Shown piece by piece: positions 1 through 7,006 of a stretch of 8,036 nt of DNA. The notes beneath the pieces were generated by a model. That model was not told the origin of the DNA. It worked only from the letters and a program-made list of their open reading frames with translations, and made no database searches. Source of the stretch: an uncultured Veillonella sp. GTDB taxonomy: Bacteria; Bacillota; Negativicutes; Veillonellales; Veillonellaceae. The translations under genes and the position numbers were made by a program. Each line of letters opens with the position of its first letter. Within the stretch, counting starts at the first letter, position 1. The stretch lies in the NCBI GenBank assembly GCA_959608595.1, contig CAUHTB010000024.1, positions 1 to 8,036 on the forward strand. The letters are read 5' to 3'.

Positions 1-422
1 GTAGTTGCCAATGCTTCTGGGATAGAATCAATCAAAATGCGATCAGCTCGTGTAGTTCCCTTTGTTACAAGGGCAGAGAAACCGCCGATAAAGTTAACCC
101 CTACAGCCTTCGCAGCGCGATCCATAGCTTCTGCTACAGGCACATAAGATGTTAAATCACTACCACCAGCCACTAGAGAAATTGGCGTTACAGAAATACG
201 CTTGTTTATGATAGGAATACCGAACTCGCGCTCAATATCTTCACCTGTAGATACAAGGTGTTCTGCTTCTTTTGTAATGCGATCATAAATGCGATTACAT
301 AGCTCTTTACCAGAGCTAGATGCGCATTCTAACAAGCTAATCCCCATCGTAATGGTACGAACATCAAGCTTGTTATCATGAATCATCTGATTCGTTTCCA
401 AAATATTGTCGATAGATAACAT
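1..422 (-). CDS. UPF0210/DUF711 (PFL-like) family protein, N-terminal part
   Basis: Only the first 140 codons are in the window; the gene continues past the left edge (family members are about 450 residues). The reading frame is open throughout. The start is ATG at 422, preceded by GGAGG with 4 bases between. Recognisable family features are [13 protein letters not shown] at residues 21-33, [17 protein letters not shown] at about 67-83 and [14 protein letters not shown] at about 109-122; these match my memory of streptococcal UPF0210 proteins closely. The family has been described as resembling pyruvate-formate-lyase-like folds, but to my knowledge no reaction is established, and the glycyl-radical region, if any, would lie outside this window. 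No signal peptide or membrane segment is visible, so the protein is probably cytoplasmic. It lies directly downstream of an ACT-domain gene and is almost certainly translated with it. The family call is firm; the function is unknown. Confidence 0.9.
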   Translation of the reverse strand, partial: MLSIDNILETNQMIHDNKLDVRTITMGISLLECASSSGKELCNRIYDRITKEAEHLVSTGEDIEREFGIPIINKRISVTPISLVAGGSDLTSYVPVAEAMDRAAKAVGVNFIGGFSALVTKGTTRADRILIDSIPEALAT

Positions 423-426
423 AGTG

Positions 427-433
427 CCTCCTA
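427..433 (-). promoter_or_regulatory. Shine-Dalgarno sequence of the UPF0210 gene overlapping the stop codon of the ACT gene
   Basis: Read on the minus strand this is TAGGAGG: the TAG stop of the upstream ACT-domain gene (433-431) runs directly into the GGAGG ribosome binding site (431-427) for the ATG at 422. Ribosomes finishing the first gene stop exactly on the binding site of the second. This suggests translational coupling and a fixed stoichiometry (inference). Confidence 0.85.
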
Positions 434-706
434 TCCTACACGGTGCATGCTCAAGAAAATATCTGCATGCTGTGCACGGATTTCAACACCAAGTTCTTTA
501 CCTTGTGCATTCAAAGCCTCTTGGATAGATGTAAGGTTTTTCATATCTTCAGACTTTGTTTCACACATCATAATCATATTGAAAACGCCATCAAGAATGG
601 TTTGATTAATAGACATAATATTTACACCGTGGTCAGCAAGTACTGTACTGACCCCAGCTATGATACCAACGCGGTCAACGCCGACAACGGTAACAACTAA
701 TTTCAT
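431..706 (-). CDS. small ACT-domain regulatory protein, UPF0237 family
   Basis: A 91-residue protein made of one ACT domain: the first strand and turn, [19 protein letters not shown] (residues 2-20), holds the typical hydrophobic strand followed by the G-x-D-x-x-G-I-h ligand-loop pattern, then [20 protein letters not shown] (about 28-48) as the second strand. ACT domains usually bind amino acids or other small ligands and act as dimers. This stand-alone type matches UPF0237 (ACT proteins of the SP_0238/GcvR-like type), whose ligand is not established as far as I know. The ATG at 706 was chosen because AAAAGGTGA lies just upstream of it; an in-frame GTG at 727 would add seven residues encoded by that very binding site and has no binding site of its own. 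Eight bases separate its stop from the start of the UPF0210 gene. That neighbourhood is the typical one for this family and suggests the ACT protein senses a ligand for, or partners with, UPF0210. Confidence 0.9.
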   Translation of the reverse strand: MKLVVTVVGVDRVGIIAGVSTVLADHGVNIMSINQTILDGVFNMIMMCETKSEDMKNLTSIQEALNAQGKELGVEIRAQHADIFLSMHRVG

Positions 707-775
707 AACATCACCTTTTCTGAGCACTACAAACTATTTGACCCATATAGGGTATTCAATAAACTATATTAATAT

Positions 776-784
776 ATTATATCA
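776..784 (-). promoter_or_regulatory. extended -10 promoter for the ACT/UPF0210 pair
   Basis: On the minus strand the sequence reads TGATATAAT, a perfect extended -10 element (TG-N-TATAAT). No good -35 box is seen 16-18 bases upstream, which is tolerated by extended -10 promoters. Transcription would start near 769, giving a leader of about 60 bases before the ATG at 706. The rest of the 707-840 spacer is AT-rich. I see no intrinsic terminator after pgm, so read-through from pgm is also possible. Confidence 0.6.
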
Positions 785-840
785 CATTTATTACTTTTCT
801 ACGGTGAAATCTTCATGAGTTTTCATGTAAAAACAGTATT

Positions 841-2478
841 TTACACTTCGTCGGATAATGCAGCCGTTACGATAGCCTCTCCTGCTGTCAATAATGCGAC
901 TAAACCTTTATCCCCTTTATAGCTTTCACCATAGATTTTATACAAATCCTCTGTACCGGACGGACGCGCTACAAACCAACCTGTTTCAGTTTCTACGCGA
1001 ACCCCATCAATGGGCATATCCTTGTATAAAGATGTAGTGCGTATATTCGTAATAGGGTCTCCATCTACCTCTGTGGCTGTAATGGAACTTGCATTCAACT
1101 GTTTCAACTTGGCCTTTGCCGCCTTTGTACAAGCCGCATCAATGCGACCAAATCGTGGGTCACCACAACCTTCAACAATATTATTGTAGAGGCGATCAAC
1201 AGTTGTGCCCATAACGGCATACATTTCCATTGCTAGAAGCGCCATTACCATGCCGTCTTTATCGGTAGTCCATACGGTGCCGTCCTTTTTAAGGAACGAT
1301 GCGCCTGCAGATTCTTCACCGCCGATACCAATCTCACCATCAAATAATAAAGAGCTAAAATATTTAAAGCCTACCGGAACCTCATAAACCGGAATGTCTT
1401 TAACAGCCGCCCATTTATCAATCATAGTGGTACAAACAACGGTTTTACCTACCCCTTTATCAGTCCAACCACGGGTTGTAAACAGATAATCCGCAGCCGC
1501 TGTAAGGAATGCATTTGGTGAAATAAGGCCCTCTGCAGTAACGATACCGTAGCGATCATAATCAGGATCATTGCCAACAGCGAGATCATAATTGCCAATT
1601 TGTTTAGTTACATCCGCCATCGCATATTCAGAGGAACAATCCATACGCACCTTGCCATCATGGTCATAGGTCATAAAGCTAAAGGTTGGATCGTATTCAT
1701 CATTGATAATATCCATATTGAGATTATATCGTTCTTTAATAGCACGCCAATAACCAAGGCCACTACCACCTAATGCATTGACAAGAACTTTAGGCTTCGC
1801 ACTTTGAATGGCTTCCATATTGATGATGGAAGATAACTCTTCCACATATAAGCCCTTATAGTCATAAGGCACTTGTTGATCTGGTTCAATATTATCTATG
1901 CTAATGCGTTTAAACCCTTCTAATTCACAATAAGCACGAACGTACTCATTGGCGCGGGTTTCAATCCATTTTGTAATCAACGTATCTGCAGGGCCACCGT
2001 TGGTAGCATTATACTTAATGCCCCCATTATCTGGAGGATTGTGAGATGGTGTAATAACGATACCATCTGCTTTTTTATCGTGACTTTCATTATATCGAAT
2101 GATTGCACGAGACACAGATGGTGTTGGAACAAAGTCCATATCCGCATCAACCATGGCAGTCACACCATTACCAGCAAGTACCTCAAGCACTGTTACTAAT
2201 GCAGGCTGAGATAAGGCATGTGTATCTTGGCCCACAAAAATGGGCCCTGTCGCACCAAATTGACCACGACCATCACAGATTGCCTGTGTAATAGCCGCTA
2301 CGTGTAAATCCGTAAAGGTACCATTTAAAGAGGTACCACGGTGGCCTGATGTACCGAAGGATACGAGTTGTGTCGGATCAGTTACATCTGGTGCATTGTC
2401 AAAATAGGCATCTACCAGAGTTTGTACATCTATAATATCTTGTTCTTGTACAGGCGTACCTGCTAATTTATGAGCCAT
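841..2478 (-). CDS. pgm: alpha-D-glucose phosphate-specific phosphoglucomutase
   Basis: A complete 545-residue enzyme that interconverts glucose 1-phosphate and glucose 6-phosphate in the cytoplasm, feeding UDP-glucose, lipopolysaccharide and glycogen synthesis or returning sugar to glycolysis. All four active-site loops of the alpha-D-phosphohexomutase superfamily are present: the phosphoserine loop TPSHNPPDNGG with catalytic Ser145, the metal loop DPDYDR (304-309) with Asp304, Asp306 and Asp308, the sugar-specificity loop GGEESAG (386-392) and the phosphate-binding loop RPSGTE (505-510). FGTSGHRG at 41-48 is the N-terminal substrate loop. Length and sequence closely follow E. coli Pgm (546 residues, from memory) rather than the Bacillus PgcA type. 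The start is ATG at 2478 with AGGAGGT at 2483-2489. The gene lies 123 bases downstream of the YitT gene on the same strand, but the two have no obvious functional link. No damage is seen. Confidence 0.97.
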   Translation of the reverse strand: MAHKLAGTPVQEQDIIDVQTLVDAYFDNAPDVTDPTQLVSFGTSGHRGTSLNGTFTDLHVAAITQAICDGRGQFGATGPIFVGQDTHALSQPALVTVLEVLAGNGVTAMVDADMDFVPTPSVSRAIIRYNESHDKKADGIVITPSHNPPDNGGIKYNATNGGPADTLITKWIETRANEYVRAYCELEGFKRISIDNIEPDQQVPYDYKGLYVEELSSIINMEAIQSAKPKVLVNALGGSGLGYWRAIKERYNLNMDIINDEYDPTFSFMTYDHDGKVRMDCSSEYAMADVTKQIGNYDLAVGNDPDYDRYGIVTAEGLISPNAFLTAAADYLFTTRGWTDKGVGKTVVCTTMIDKWAAVKDIPVYEVPVGFKYFSSLLFDGEIGIGGEESAGASFLKKDGTVWTTDKDGMVMALLAMEMYAVMGTTVDRLYNNIVEGCGDPRFGRIDAACTKAAKAKLKQLNASSITATEVDGDPITNIRTTSLYKDMPIDGVRVETETGWFVARPSGTEDLYKIYGESYKGDKGLVALLTAGEAIVTAALSDEV

Positions 2479-2519
2479 AGGAACCTCCTAATCTCAAATG
2501 TATATGTCATTCATAAAAT

Positions 2520-2525
2520 ATTATA
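2520..2525 (-). promoter_or_regulatory. possible -10 box of a pgm promoter
   Basis: A perfect TATAAT on the minus strand lies 42 bases upstream of the pgm start codon, a suitable place for a promoter with a leader of about 35 bases. No convincing -35 hexamer or TG extension is present, and in AT-rich spacer DNA a lone TATAAT can occur by chance. The 2479-2601 spacer shows no terminator hairpin, so pgm may also be read from the YitT promoter. Confidence 0.35.
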
Positions 2526-2557
2526 TTTACACATAATTAATATGAGATGACTAATGC

Positions 2558-2595
2558 TTACATTTTGAATTTTACTTTTCTGATTTTACATTTTG
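2558..2595. repeat. short direct repeat TTACATTTTG, two copies
   Basis: The ten bases TTACATTTTG occur at 2558-2567 and again at 2586-2595, 28 bases apart (about 2.7 helical turns), with related TTTTACTTTT between them. The repeat lies in the spacer between the YitT gene and pgm, upstream of the possible pgm -10 box. It may be a binding site or merely low-complexity AT-rich sequence. Confidence 0.3.
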
Positions 2596-2601
2596 CTTTA
2601 C

Positions 2602-3531
2602 TTAGCGATTATGTATAGTCTGTGTATTATCCTCTTGTGTGGTACTCTTATCTTTTAACTGTTCACACACTTCAGTAGGGATAATCGGTTGTGTAAAGCC
2701 TTGCCCAATGACCTCTTGCGCATCAGTTATTAAGATGAACACATTTGGATCCGCCTCTTGAATAACCTCTTTTAATTTATTTACTTGCAAGAGATTAACG
2801 GCTACCATAACGATTTGCTTCGGCGTCCGCGTATAAGCACCAATGCCATTAATGATAGTTGCGCCACGACCAACCTTATTGATGATGCATTCACAGACCT
2901 CATCAGTACGATAGGTAATGATGAAAGCAACCTTCCGCTGATTAAAGCCGATAACCACCTTATTCGTAATGATGGTATACACATAGACACTAATAAGTGT
3001 GACCGCTACGGCTTCAAGGCCAACAACACCAATTGCAGCAACAAGGATAGCACAGTTTATGGCACTATTAATGGACCCCATTTGAAGTCCATAATATTTG
3101 CGTACAATGAGTGCAATAGGATCAAGCCCACCTGTGTTACCGCCTACGCGGTATACAATGCCAAGACCTACACCAGTAGTAATACCAGCCATCATGGAAC
3201 TCAACAAAGGATCCTTAATAATCATGTCATATTGCAAGAAGTTAAATAAATCAACCATCCAAGACAGCATCAATGTGCCATACAAGGTTTTGATAACAAC
3301 ACGGGTGCCCAGCCACTTCCAAGCAGCCCAGAATATAGGAATATTTAAAATCATATTCCAAGAACCAACAGATAAGCCCGTTAAATAATACAAAATCAAG
3401 CCTACCCCACTAATACCAGTACTCACCAATTTGTGTGGCAATACAAAGGCATCAAGGCCGGCACCAAATATGGCACATCCAAGAATGACCATAAGGCTTT
3501 CATAGATAACACTTCTATACTTAGCGAACAT
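2602..3531 (-). CDS. YitT-family membrane protein (DUF161 plus C-terminal DUF2179)
   Basis: A 309-residue predicted integral membrane protein. Residues about 8-190 are hydrophobic, with roughly five or six membrane segments (about 10-30, 40-56, 60-75, 80-100, 112-127 and 155-188), and contain the family motif VGGNTGGLDPIA at 129-140. The C-terminal soluble domain, about 199-279, is DUF2179: GRGATIINGIGAYT (221-234), a central valine-rich strand and DPNVFILITDAQEVIGQGF (261-279). The last 30 residues are polar. YitT proteins are widespread in Firmicutes, often in several copies, and their substrate is not established, so no transport function is assigned. ATG at 3531 is chosen as the start because GGAGG lies at 3537-3541; an in-frame TTG at 3543 would add four residues but overlaps that binding site. 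It is transcribed away from ispE. Confidence 0.93.
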   Translation of the reverse strand: MFAKYRSVIYESLMVILGCAIFGAGLDAFVLPHKLVSTGISGVGLILYYLTGLSVGSWNMILNIPIFWAAWKWLGTRVVIKTLYGTLMLSWMVDLFNFLQYDMIIKDPLLSSMMAGITTGVGLGIVYRVGGNTGGLDPIALIVRKYYGLQMGSINSAINCAILVAAIGVVGLEAVAVTLISVYVYTIITNKVVIGFNQRKVAFIITYRTDEVCECIINKVGRGATIINGIGAYTRTPKQIVMVAVNLLQVNKLKEVIQEADPNVFILITDAQEVIGQGFTQPIIPTEVCEQLKDKSTTQEDNTQTIHNR

Positions 3532-3536
3532 AGCTT

Positions 3537-3541
3537 CCTCC
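3537..3541 (-). promoter_or_regulatory. Shine-Dalgarno sequence that fixes the YitT start
   Basis: GGAGG on the minus strand, five bases upstream of the ATG at 3531. It favours this ATG over the in-frame TTG at 3543, which sits on the binding site itself. Confidence 0.8.
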
Positions 3542-3544
3542 AAA

Positions 3545-3573
3545 TTGCCATTTCACTATAAATATTCTATAAT
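3545..3573 (+). promoter_or_regulatory. sigma-A-type promoter for ispE and the GntR gene
   Basis: TTGCCA (3545-3550, five of six matches to the -35 consensus) and a perfect TATAAT (3568-3573) are separated by exactly 17 bases. Transcription would start near 3580, leaving an unusually long AT-rich leader of about 157 bases before ispE. That leader contains a weak hairpin (AACCA/TGGTT, 3646-3660) but no riboswitch I recognise. The promoter almost abuts the YitT ribosome binding site, so the divergent YitT promoter must overlap it or lie inside the ispE leader. A weak candidate on the other strand is TAGTTA-17-TATAGT (3583 to 3555). Confidence 0.7.
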
Positions 3574-3627
3574 GAACTAACTAAAACATACGCTATTTAC
3601 AATATATTTAGTAATAAAACAATATGC

Positions 3628-3635
3628 GTATACAA
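3628..3635 (+). promoter_or_regulatory. candidate regulator box GTATACAA in the ispE leader
   Basis: The sequence GCGTATACAA has the GTATAC core of the general FadR-subfamily GntR operator pattern (symmetric, GT...AC). It lies downstream of the predicted ispE start site and upstream of a GntR regulator in the same transcript, so autoregulation is conceivable. The same eight bases recur in front of the glutamate dehydrogenase gene, but also once inside the YitT coding region, which weakens the case. Confidence 0.25.
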
Positions 3636-3736
3636 ATTCATCATAAACCACTTAATGGTTATTTTCAATCACTTTATAAGAGTATAAAATAAACATATAA
3701 ATTGCATATATTCTGTATGTTACAAACGAGGCTATC

Positions 3737-4633
3737 ATGAGTAAAAGTTTTGAGCAACTCGGTTGCAGTAAAATCAATATTGGACTTGCCATTACGGGCA
3801 AGCGTGAAGACGGATATCACGATATCGACTCTATCTTCCAATCCATTCGCCTTAGCGACTCCATTTATTTTGCGAAGCATCATTCCGTAGTTTTCTCCGG
3901 TGGCGCTCCAGAATTACCTGAGTATATGCAAAAATTAGTTACTTACGGTGAAGAAAATCTTGCCCTCAAAGCATTACGGGCAATACAAGCTTATACCGGT
4001 TGCAAAGCGGGAGCTGCCATTCACCTATTAAAACGGGTACCTATTCAAGCCGGTCTTGGCGGTGGGAGTGCTGATGCGGCTGCTATGTTAGTAGGTCTCA
4101 ATCGATTCTGGGACTTGCGCCTTACTCAAGAGGAGCTATTAAAAATAGGCTCTACTCTTGGCTCTGATGTGCCATTTCTATTACAAGGCGGTACAGCACG
4201 TGGCACAGGTCGTGGCGAAATATTAACGTACGGAAAATCTCCTGCGCCACATTGGCTATTGCTAGTAAAGCCAAAGGTTTCTGTATCAACTGCAGCTGCT
4301 TATGGTCGCTTCACAGGCAAGTCCGTAGCAACAAAACAAACCATCGATACAGTCCAACGACACCTAGAAAACAATGACTTAAAATCAGCATTCCTTGCTA
4401 GTGCTAATACATTTGAAGAACTACTCTTCCCTGACCACGAAGAACTTGTCATTTGTAAAGAATTCTTCACTAGCCGCGGCTATCCAACCATCATGACTGG
4501 TAGTGGTCCTACAATGGTGGTATTGCTGGATAAACCAATGGAAGCATTACAACTACAAGAAGAAATCAAAGCAGCAGGCCATGATTGGCTATCTCTTATT
4601 ACAAAAACATGTACACAGGAGGACTTACCATGA
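3737..4633 (+). CDS. ispE: 4-diphosphocytidyl-2-C-methyl-D-erythritol kinase (MEP isoprenoid pathway)
   Basis: A complete 298-residue GHMP-family kinase that phosphorylates the 2-hydroxyl of CDP-methylerythritol with ATP in the cytoplasm, the fourth step of the MEP route to isopentenyl diphosphate. Seen in the sequence: the N-terminal substrate segment SKINIGLAITGKREDGYHDI (11-30) with Lys12, corresponding to E. coli Lys10; the glycine-rich ATP loop PIQAGLGGGSADAAA (102-116); GSDVPFLLQGG (142-152) with Asp144, the likely catalytic aspartate; and the C-terminal GHMP motif TMTGSGPTMV, read here as IMTGSGPTMV (252-261). Length is normal for IspE. The ATG at 3737 follows a weak GAGG at 3728-3731. 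The stop TGA overlaps the ATG of the GntR gene as ATGA, so the two are translationally coupled. Nothing looks damaged. Confidence 0.96.
   Translation: MSKSFEQLGCSKINIGLAITGKREDGYHDIDSIFQSIRLSDSIYFAKHHSVVFSGGAPELPEYMQKLVTYGEENLALKALRAIQAYTGCKAGAAIHLLKRVPIQAGLGGGSADAAAMLVGLNRFWDLRLTQEELLKIGSTLGSDVPFLLQGGTARGTGRGEILTYGKSPAPHWLLLVKPKVSVSTAAAYGRFTGKSVATKQTIDTVQRHLENNDLKSAFLASANTFEELLFPDHEELVICKEFFTSRGYPTIMTGSGPTMVVLLDKPMEALQLQEEIKAAGHDWLSLITKTCTQEDLP
4617..4633 (+). promoter_or_regulatory. ribosome binding site and ATGA overlap joining ispE and the GntR gene
   Basis: AGGAGG at 4617-4622 lies inside the last codons of ispE, seven bases before the GntR ATG (4630-4632), which overlaps the ispE TGA (4631-4633). 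This fixes the regulator's start and excludes an in-frame start further upstream inside ispE. The consensus binding site suggests strong translation of the regulator. Confidence 0.85.
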
Positions 4634-5289
4634 CAAAACGGTTACAACCAATACGCCTCGATGCGTATAAACCTCTACGCGAAGTCGTAAGTGAAACATT
4701 ACGTCAAGCCATTCAAGACGGCGTGTTAAAACCAGGCGAACGCCTTATGGAAATTCCTCTAGCTGAAGAACTCGGTGTGAGCCGCACACCAATTCGCGAA
4801 GCCATTCGTAAGCTTGAGCTCGAAGGCTTTGTTGTCATGGTTCCTCGCCGTGGCACATACGTAGCCAATATATCGTTAAAGGATATTACTCAAGTATTCG
4901 AAATTCGGTCTGCCCTCGAAGAACTCGCAGCAGGCCTTGCAGCAGAACGTATCACTGCAGAAGAAATCGAAACATTAGAACGAATGCTCGTAGAGATTGG
5001 CGATCATATGGAAAACAAGGACATGGAATCCGTCGTAGCAGCAGACGTAGAATTCCACGAAGTATTATACCGTGCCTCTCGTAACGAACGACTTGCAGAC
5101 ATCGTGCACAACTTGCGCGAGCAAACTTACCGTCTTAGAAAGACATGGGAAGAACATCGCCAACTCGTAGAAGCTATCGCCTCTCATAACGCAACACAAG
5201 CTCGTAAATTGGCTCAGATTCACATGGAACACTCTGAACAGACCTTATTAAAAGGTATGGAAGAATCTCAAGAGTTTATCAAGGCATAA
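4630..5289 (+). CDS. GntR-family transcriptional regulator, FCD (FadR-type) subfamily
   Basis: A 219-residue DNA-binding regulator. The N-terminal winged helix-turn-helix spans about 13-78: YKPLREVVSETLRQAIQDG, then LKPGERLMEIPLAEELGVSR (33-52), the recognition helix TPIREAIRKLELEG (53-66) and the wing VVMVPRRGTYVA (68-79). The all-helical FCD effector domain covers about 86-212. Candidate metal/ligand-binding residues typical of FCD proteins are Asp139 and His143 in DVEFHEVLY, His176 in WEEHRQLVEAI and His201 in IHMEHSEQ, suggesting a carboxylate effector bound with a metal ion (inference from the family). The effector and target genes cannot be read from the sequence. It is coupled to ispE upstream and followed by a strong terminator; in Bacillus the gene after ispE is the unrelated regulator purR. 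Candidate targets are itself and the neighbouring alanine symporter and glutamate dehydrogenase. Confidence 0.95.
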   Translation: MTKRLQPIRLDAYKPLREVVSETLRQAIQDGVLKPGERLMEIPLAEELGVSRTPIREAIRKLELEGFVVMVPRRGTYVANISLKDITQVFEIRSALEELAAGLAAERITAEEIETLERMLVEIGDHMENKDMESVVAADVEFHEVLYRASRNERLADIVHNLREQTYRLRKTWEEHRQLVEAIASHNATQARKLAQIHMEHSEQTLLKGMEESQEFIKA

Positions 5290-5328
5290 GGAATCTCCTT
5301 ACCTATAATAGAACAATAAATGACGAAC

Positions 5329-5361
5329 AAATCTCTCACGTTTGTGAGGGATTTTTATTTT
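5329..5361 (+). terminator. intrinsic terminator after ispE-GntR
   Basis: An 11-base-pair stem (5329-5339 with 5344-5354, one G-T wobble) with the four-base loop GTTT, followed by a T tract (5352-5361, one A). It lies 40 bases after the GntR stop and separates this unit from the symporter gene. Confidence 0.92.
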
Positions 5362-5377
5362 ACAGACTCTATAGAAA

Positions 5378-5407
5378 TTGATACAATAACATCAATAACT
5401 ATATAGA
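5378..5407 (+). promoter_or_regulatory. promoter for the AGCS symporter
   Basis: TTGATA (5378-5383, five of six to -35 consensus) and TATAGA (5402-5407, four of six) are 18 bases apart. Transcription would start near 5414, giving a leader of about 20 bases that contains the AAAGGGG ribosome binding site (5421-5427) for the ATG at 5435. The -35 box is embedded in the inverted repeat ATTG-ATA-CAAT (5377-5387), a plausible place for a repressor to bind. Confidence 0.55.
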
Positions 5408-5434
5408 ATTATTTTATATGAAAGGGGCTTTTTT

Positions 5435-6895
5435 ATGGAAGCAATGCTCAACGATGCTATATCCACCATAAATGGCTATTTATGGAGCTATTTCATCATC
5501 TTTATCCTCATCGGCGCAGGTCTCTTCTTTACGATGACAACGAATTTTGTACAAATTCGGATGATCAAAGAAATGATTCGTCTTGTAATCAGTGGTGCTG
5601 GTAGTTCTACTGAAAAAAATCACGTGTCCTCATTCCAAGCATTCTGTGTTAGTACCGCATCCCGTGTTGGGGTTGGTAACATCGCAGGTATCGCCATTGC
5701 CGTTGTTCTCGGCGGTCCTGGTGCGGTCTCCTGGATGTGGGTTATTGCACTCATCGGTGCTGCTACAGGTTTTATCGAATCTACATTGGCGCAAATCTAC
5801 AAGGAACCTGTTGCTAAAGGTGGCTTTTACGGTGGTCCAGCTTACTACATTCGCTATGGTTTAAACAACAAAGCATTATCTGTTTTGTTCGCCATTTTAA
5901 TTAGTATTACATATGGTTGGATTTACAACTCTGTACAAGCTAACACATTGGCTGCATCTCTCCAAGTATTCAACTTCGATGTATCCTATACTGGCGCTGT
6001 AGTAGCAATTCTTCTTGGCATTATCATTTTCGGTGGCATTAGCCGCGTTGCTAAAGCATCTGAAATCATCGTTCCAATCATGGCGGTTCTATACATCGCT
6101 ACTGCATTATTCGTAGTAATTATGAATATTACTCAATTCCCACATGTAATCTACACTATTTTCTCTTCCGCTTTTGAACCTGTAGCAGCAGGCGGTGGCT
6201 TGCTAGGCGCCACTGTAATGAATGGTATTAAACGCGGTCTATTCTCTAACGAAGCTGGTGAAGGTTCTGTACCTAATGCAGCGGCTACAGCAGCTGTTAA
6301 CCACCCTGTTGAACAAGGTCTTGTACAAGCATTCGGCGTATTCCTTGATACATTTATCATTTGTACCGCTTCTGCTTTCATCGTACTCGTCGTTGGCGAC
6401 TATAGCACAACAGGCTTAACTGGTGTAGCTCTAGTGCAACATAACCTTGAACAACAACTCGGTTCTTGGGCACCTACAGCGGTAGCAATCTTTATCGTAA
6501 TGTTCTCCTTCAGTTCCTTAATTGGTAACTATTACTACGGTGAAATTAATATCAGCCACTTAACAGATAAGAGATTCTATCTTCATTTGTTCCGTATCGG
6601 TGTAATTATCATGACATTCGTAGGCTCTATTGCCTCCCTTGATTTAGTATGGAATTTAGCCGATTTATTCATGGCTTTCTTAGTATTAACTAATATTAGT
6701 TCCATCGTACGTATGGGTCGTACTGCAGGTCTTGCTCTTGAAGACTATATTAAACAACGCAAGGCAGGCATCGAAACACCTGTATTTAACCGTTCTGTTC
6801 TTAATCATACATACGGTATCGTATGGTGGGGTGACGGTCAAACTACAGACTCTTCTGTACCTCCTACTCCAGTGGAAGATACAGTGGAAAAATAA
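5435..6895 (+). CDS. AGCS-family sodium:alanine/glycine symporter
   Basis: A complete 486-residue inner-membrane transporter with about eleven predicted membrane segments. It belongs to the alanine-or-glycine:cation symporter family (AgcS/AlsT/DagA), which imports small neutral amino acids with sodium ions. Family signatures are SSFQAFCVSTASRVGVGNIAG (65-85), VLGGPGAVSWMWVIALIGAATGF with ESTLAQIYKE (91-124), GGFYGGPAYYIRYGL (129-143), KRGLFSNEAGEGSVPNAAATA (266-286) and SSLIGNYYYGEINI (360-373). The N terminus is a short periplasmic or membrane-edge helix without a cleaved signal; the C terminus (about 435-486) is polar and proline-rich at its end. Which amino acid it carries cannot be told from sequence. 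It has its own promoter and terminator, so it is a single-gene unit; the glutamate dehydrogenase that follows is consistent with amino-acid metabolism. Confidence 0.95.
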   Translation: MEAMLNDAISTINGYLWSYFIIFILIGAGLFFTMTTNFVQIRMIKEMIRLVISGAGSSTEKNHVSSFQAFCVSTASRVGVGNIAGIAIAVVLGGPGAVSWMWVIALIGAATGFIESTLAQIYKEPVAKGGFYGGPAYYIRYGLNNKALSVLFAILISITYGWIYNSVQANTLAASLQVFNFDVSYTGAVVAILLGIIIFGGISRVAKASEIIVPIMAVLYIATALFVVIMNITQFPHVIYTIFSSAFEPVAAGGGLLGATVMNGIKRGLFSNEAGEGSVPNAAATAAVNHPVEQGLVQAFGVFLDTFIICTASAFIVLVVGDYSTTGLTGVALVQHNLEQQLGSWAPTAVAIFIVMFSFSSLIGNYYYGEINISHLTDKRFYLHLFRIGVIIMTFVGSIASLDLVWNLADLFMAFLVLTNISSIVRMGRTAGLALEDYIKQRKAGIETPVFNRSVLNHTYGIVWWGDGQTTDSSVPPTPVEDTVEK

Positions 6896-6910
6896 AATAT
6901 ATTCTCTTAT

Positions 6911-6954
6911 GAGGCTGGTGAAAGTATCTTTCACCGGTCTCTTTTTATTTTTTT
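6911..6954 (+). terminator. strong intrinsic terminator after the symporter
   Basis: A 14-base-pair stem (6911-6924 with 6928-6941, two G-T wobbles) with a three-base loop, followed by a long T tract (6942-6954, one A). It begins 15 bases after the symporter stop codon. Confidence 0.95.
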
Positions 6955-7006
6955 GTAAAAGTATCCATTTATACTGTAAAAACTACGATTTATATCTAAC
7001 TCTACG

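Noticed and set aside
443..700. Open frame of 85 codons on the plus strand
   Set aside because: It lies entirely antisense to the well-supported ACT-domain gene and has no recognisable protein features.
814..827. Small hairpin CATGA-GTTT-TCATG just after pgm
   Set aside because: The stem is only five pairs and no T run follows in the pgm direction, so it does not qualify as a terminator.
2785..3249. Open frame of 154 codons on the plus strand
   Set aside because: Antisense to the YitT gene, rich in Asn, Thr and Cys as expected from a reversed membrane-protein frame, and with no family resemblance.
3646..3660. Hairpin AACCA-CTTAA-TGGTT in the ispE leader
   Set aside because: Five pairs with no T tract and no match to a riboswitch or attenuator pattern.
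3580..3736. Possible riboswitch in the long ispE leader
   Set aside because: The leader is very AT-rich and shows no set of paired helices or conserved core that I recognise.
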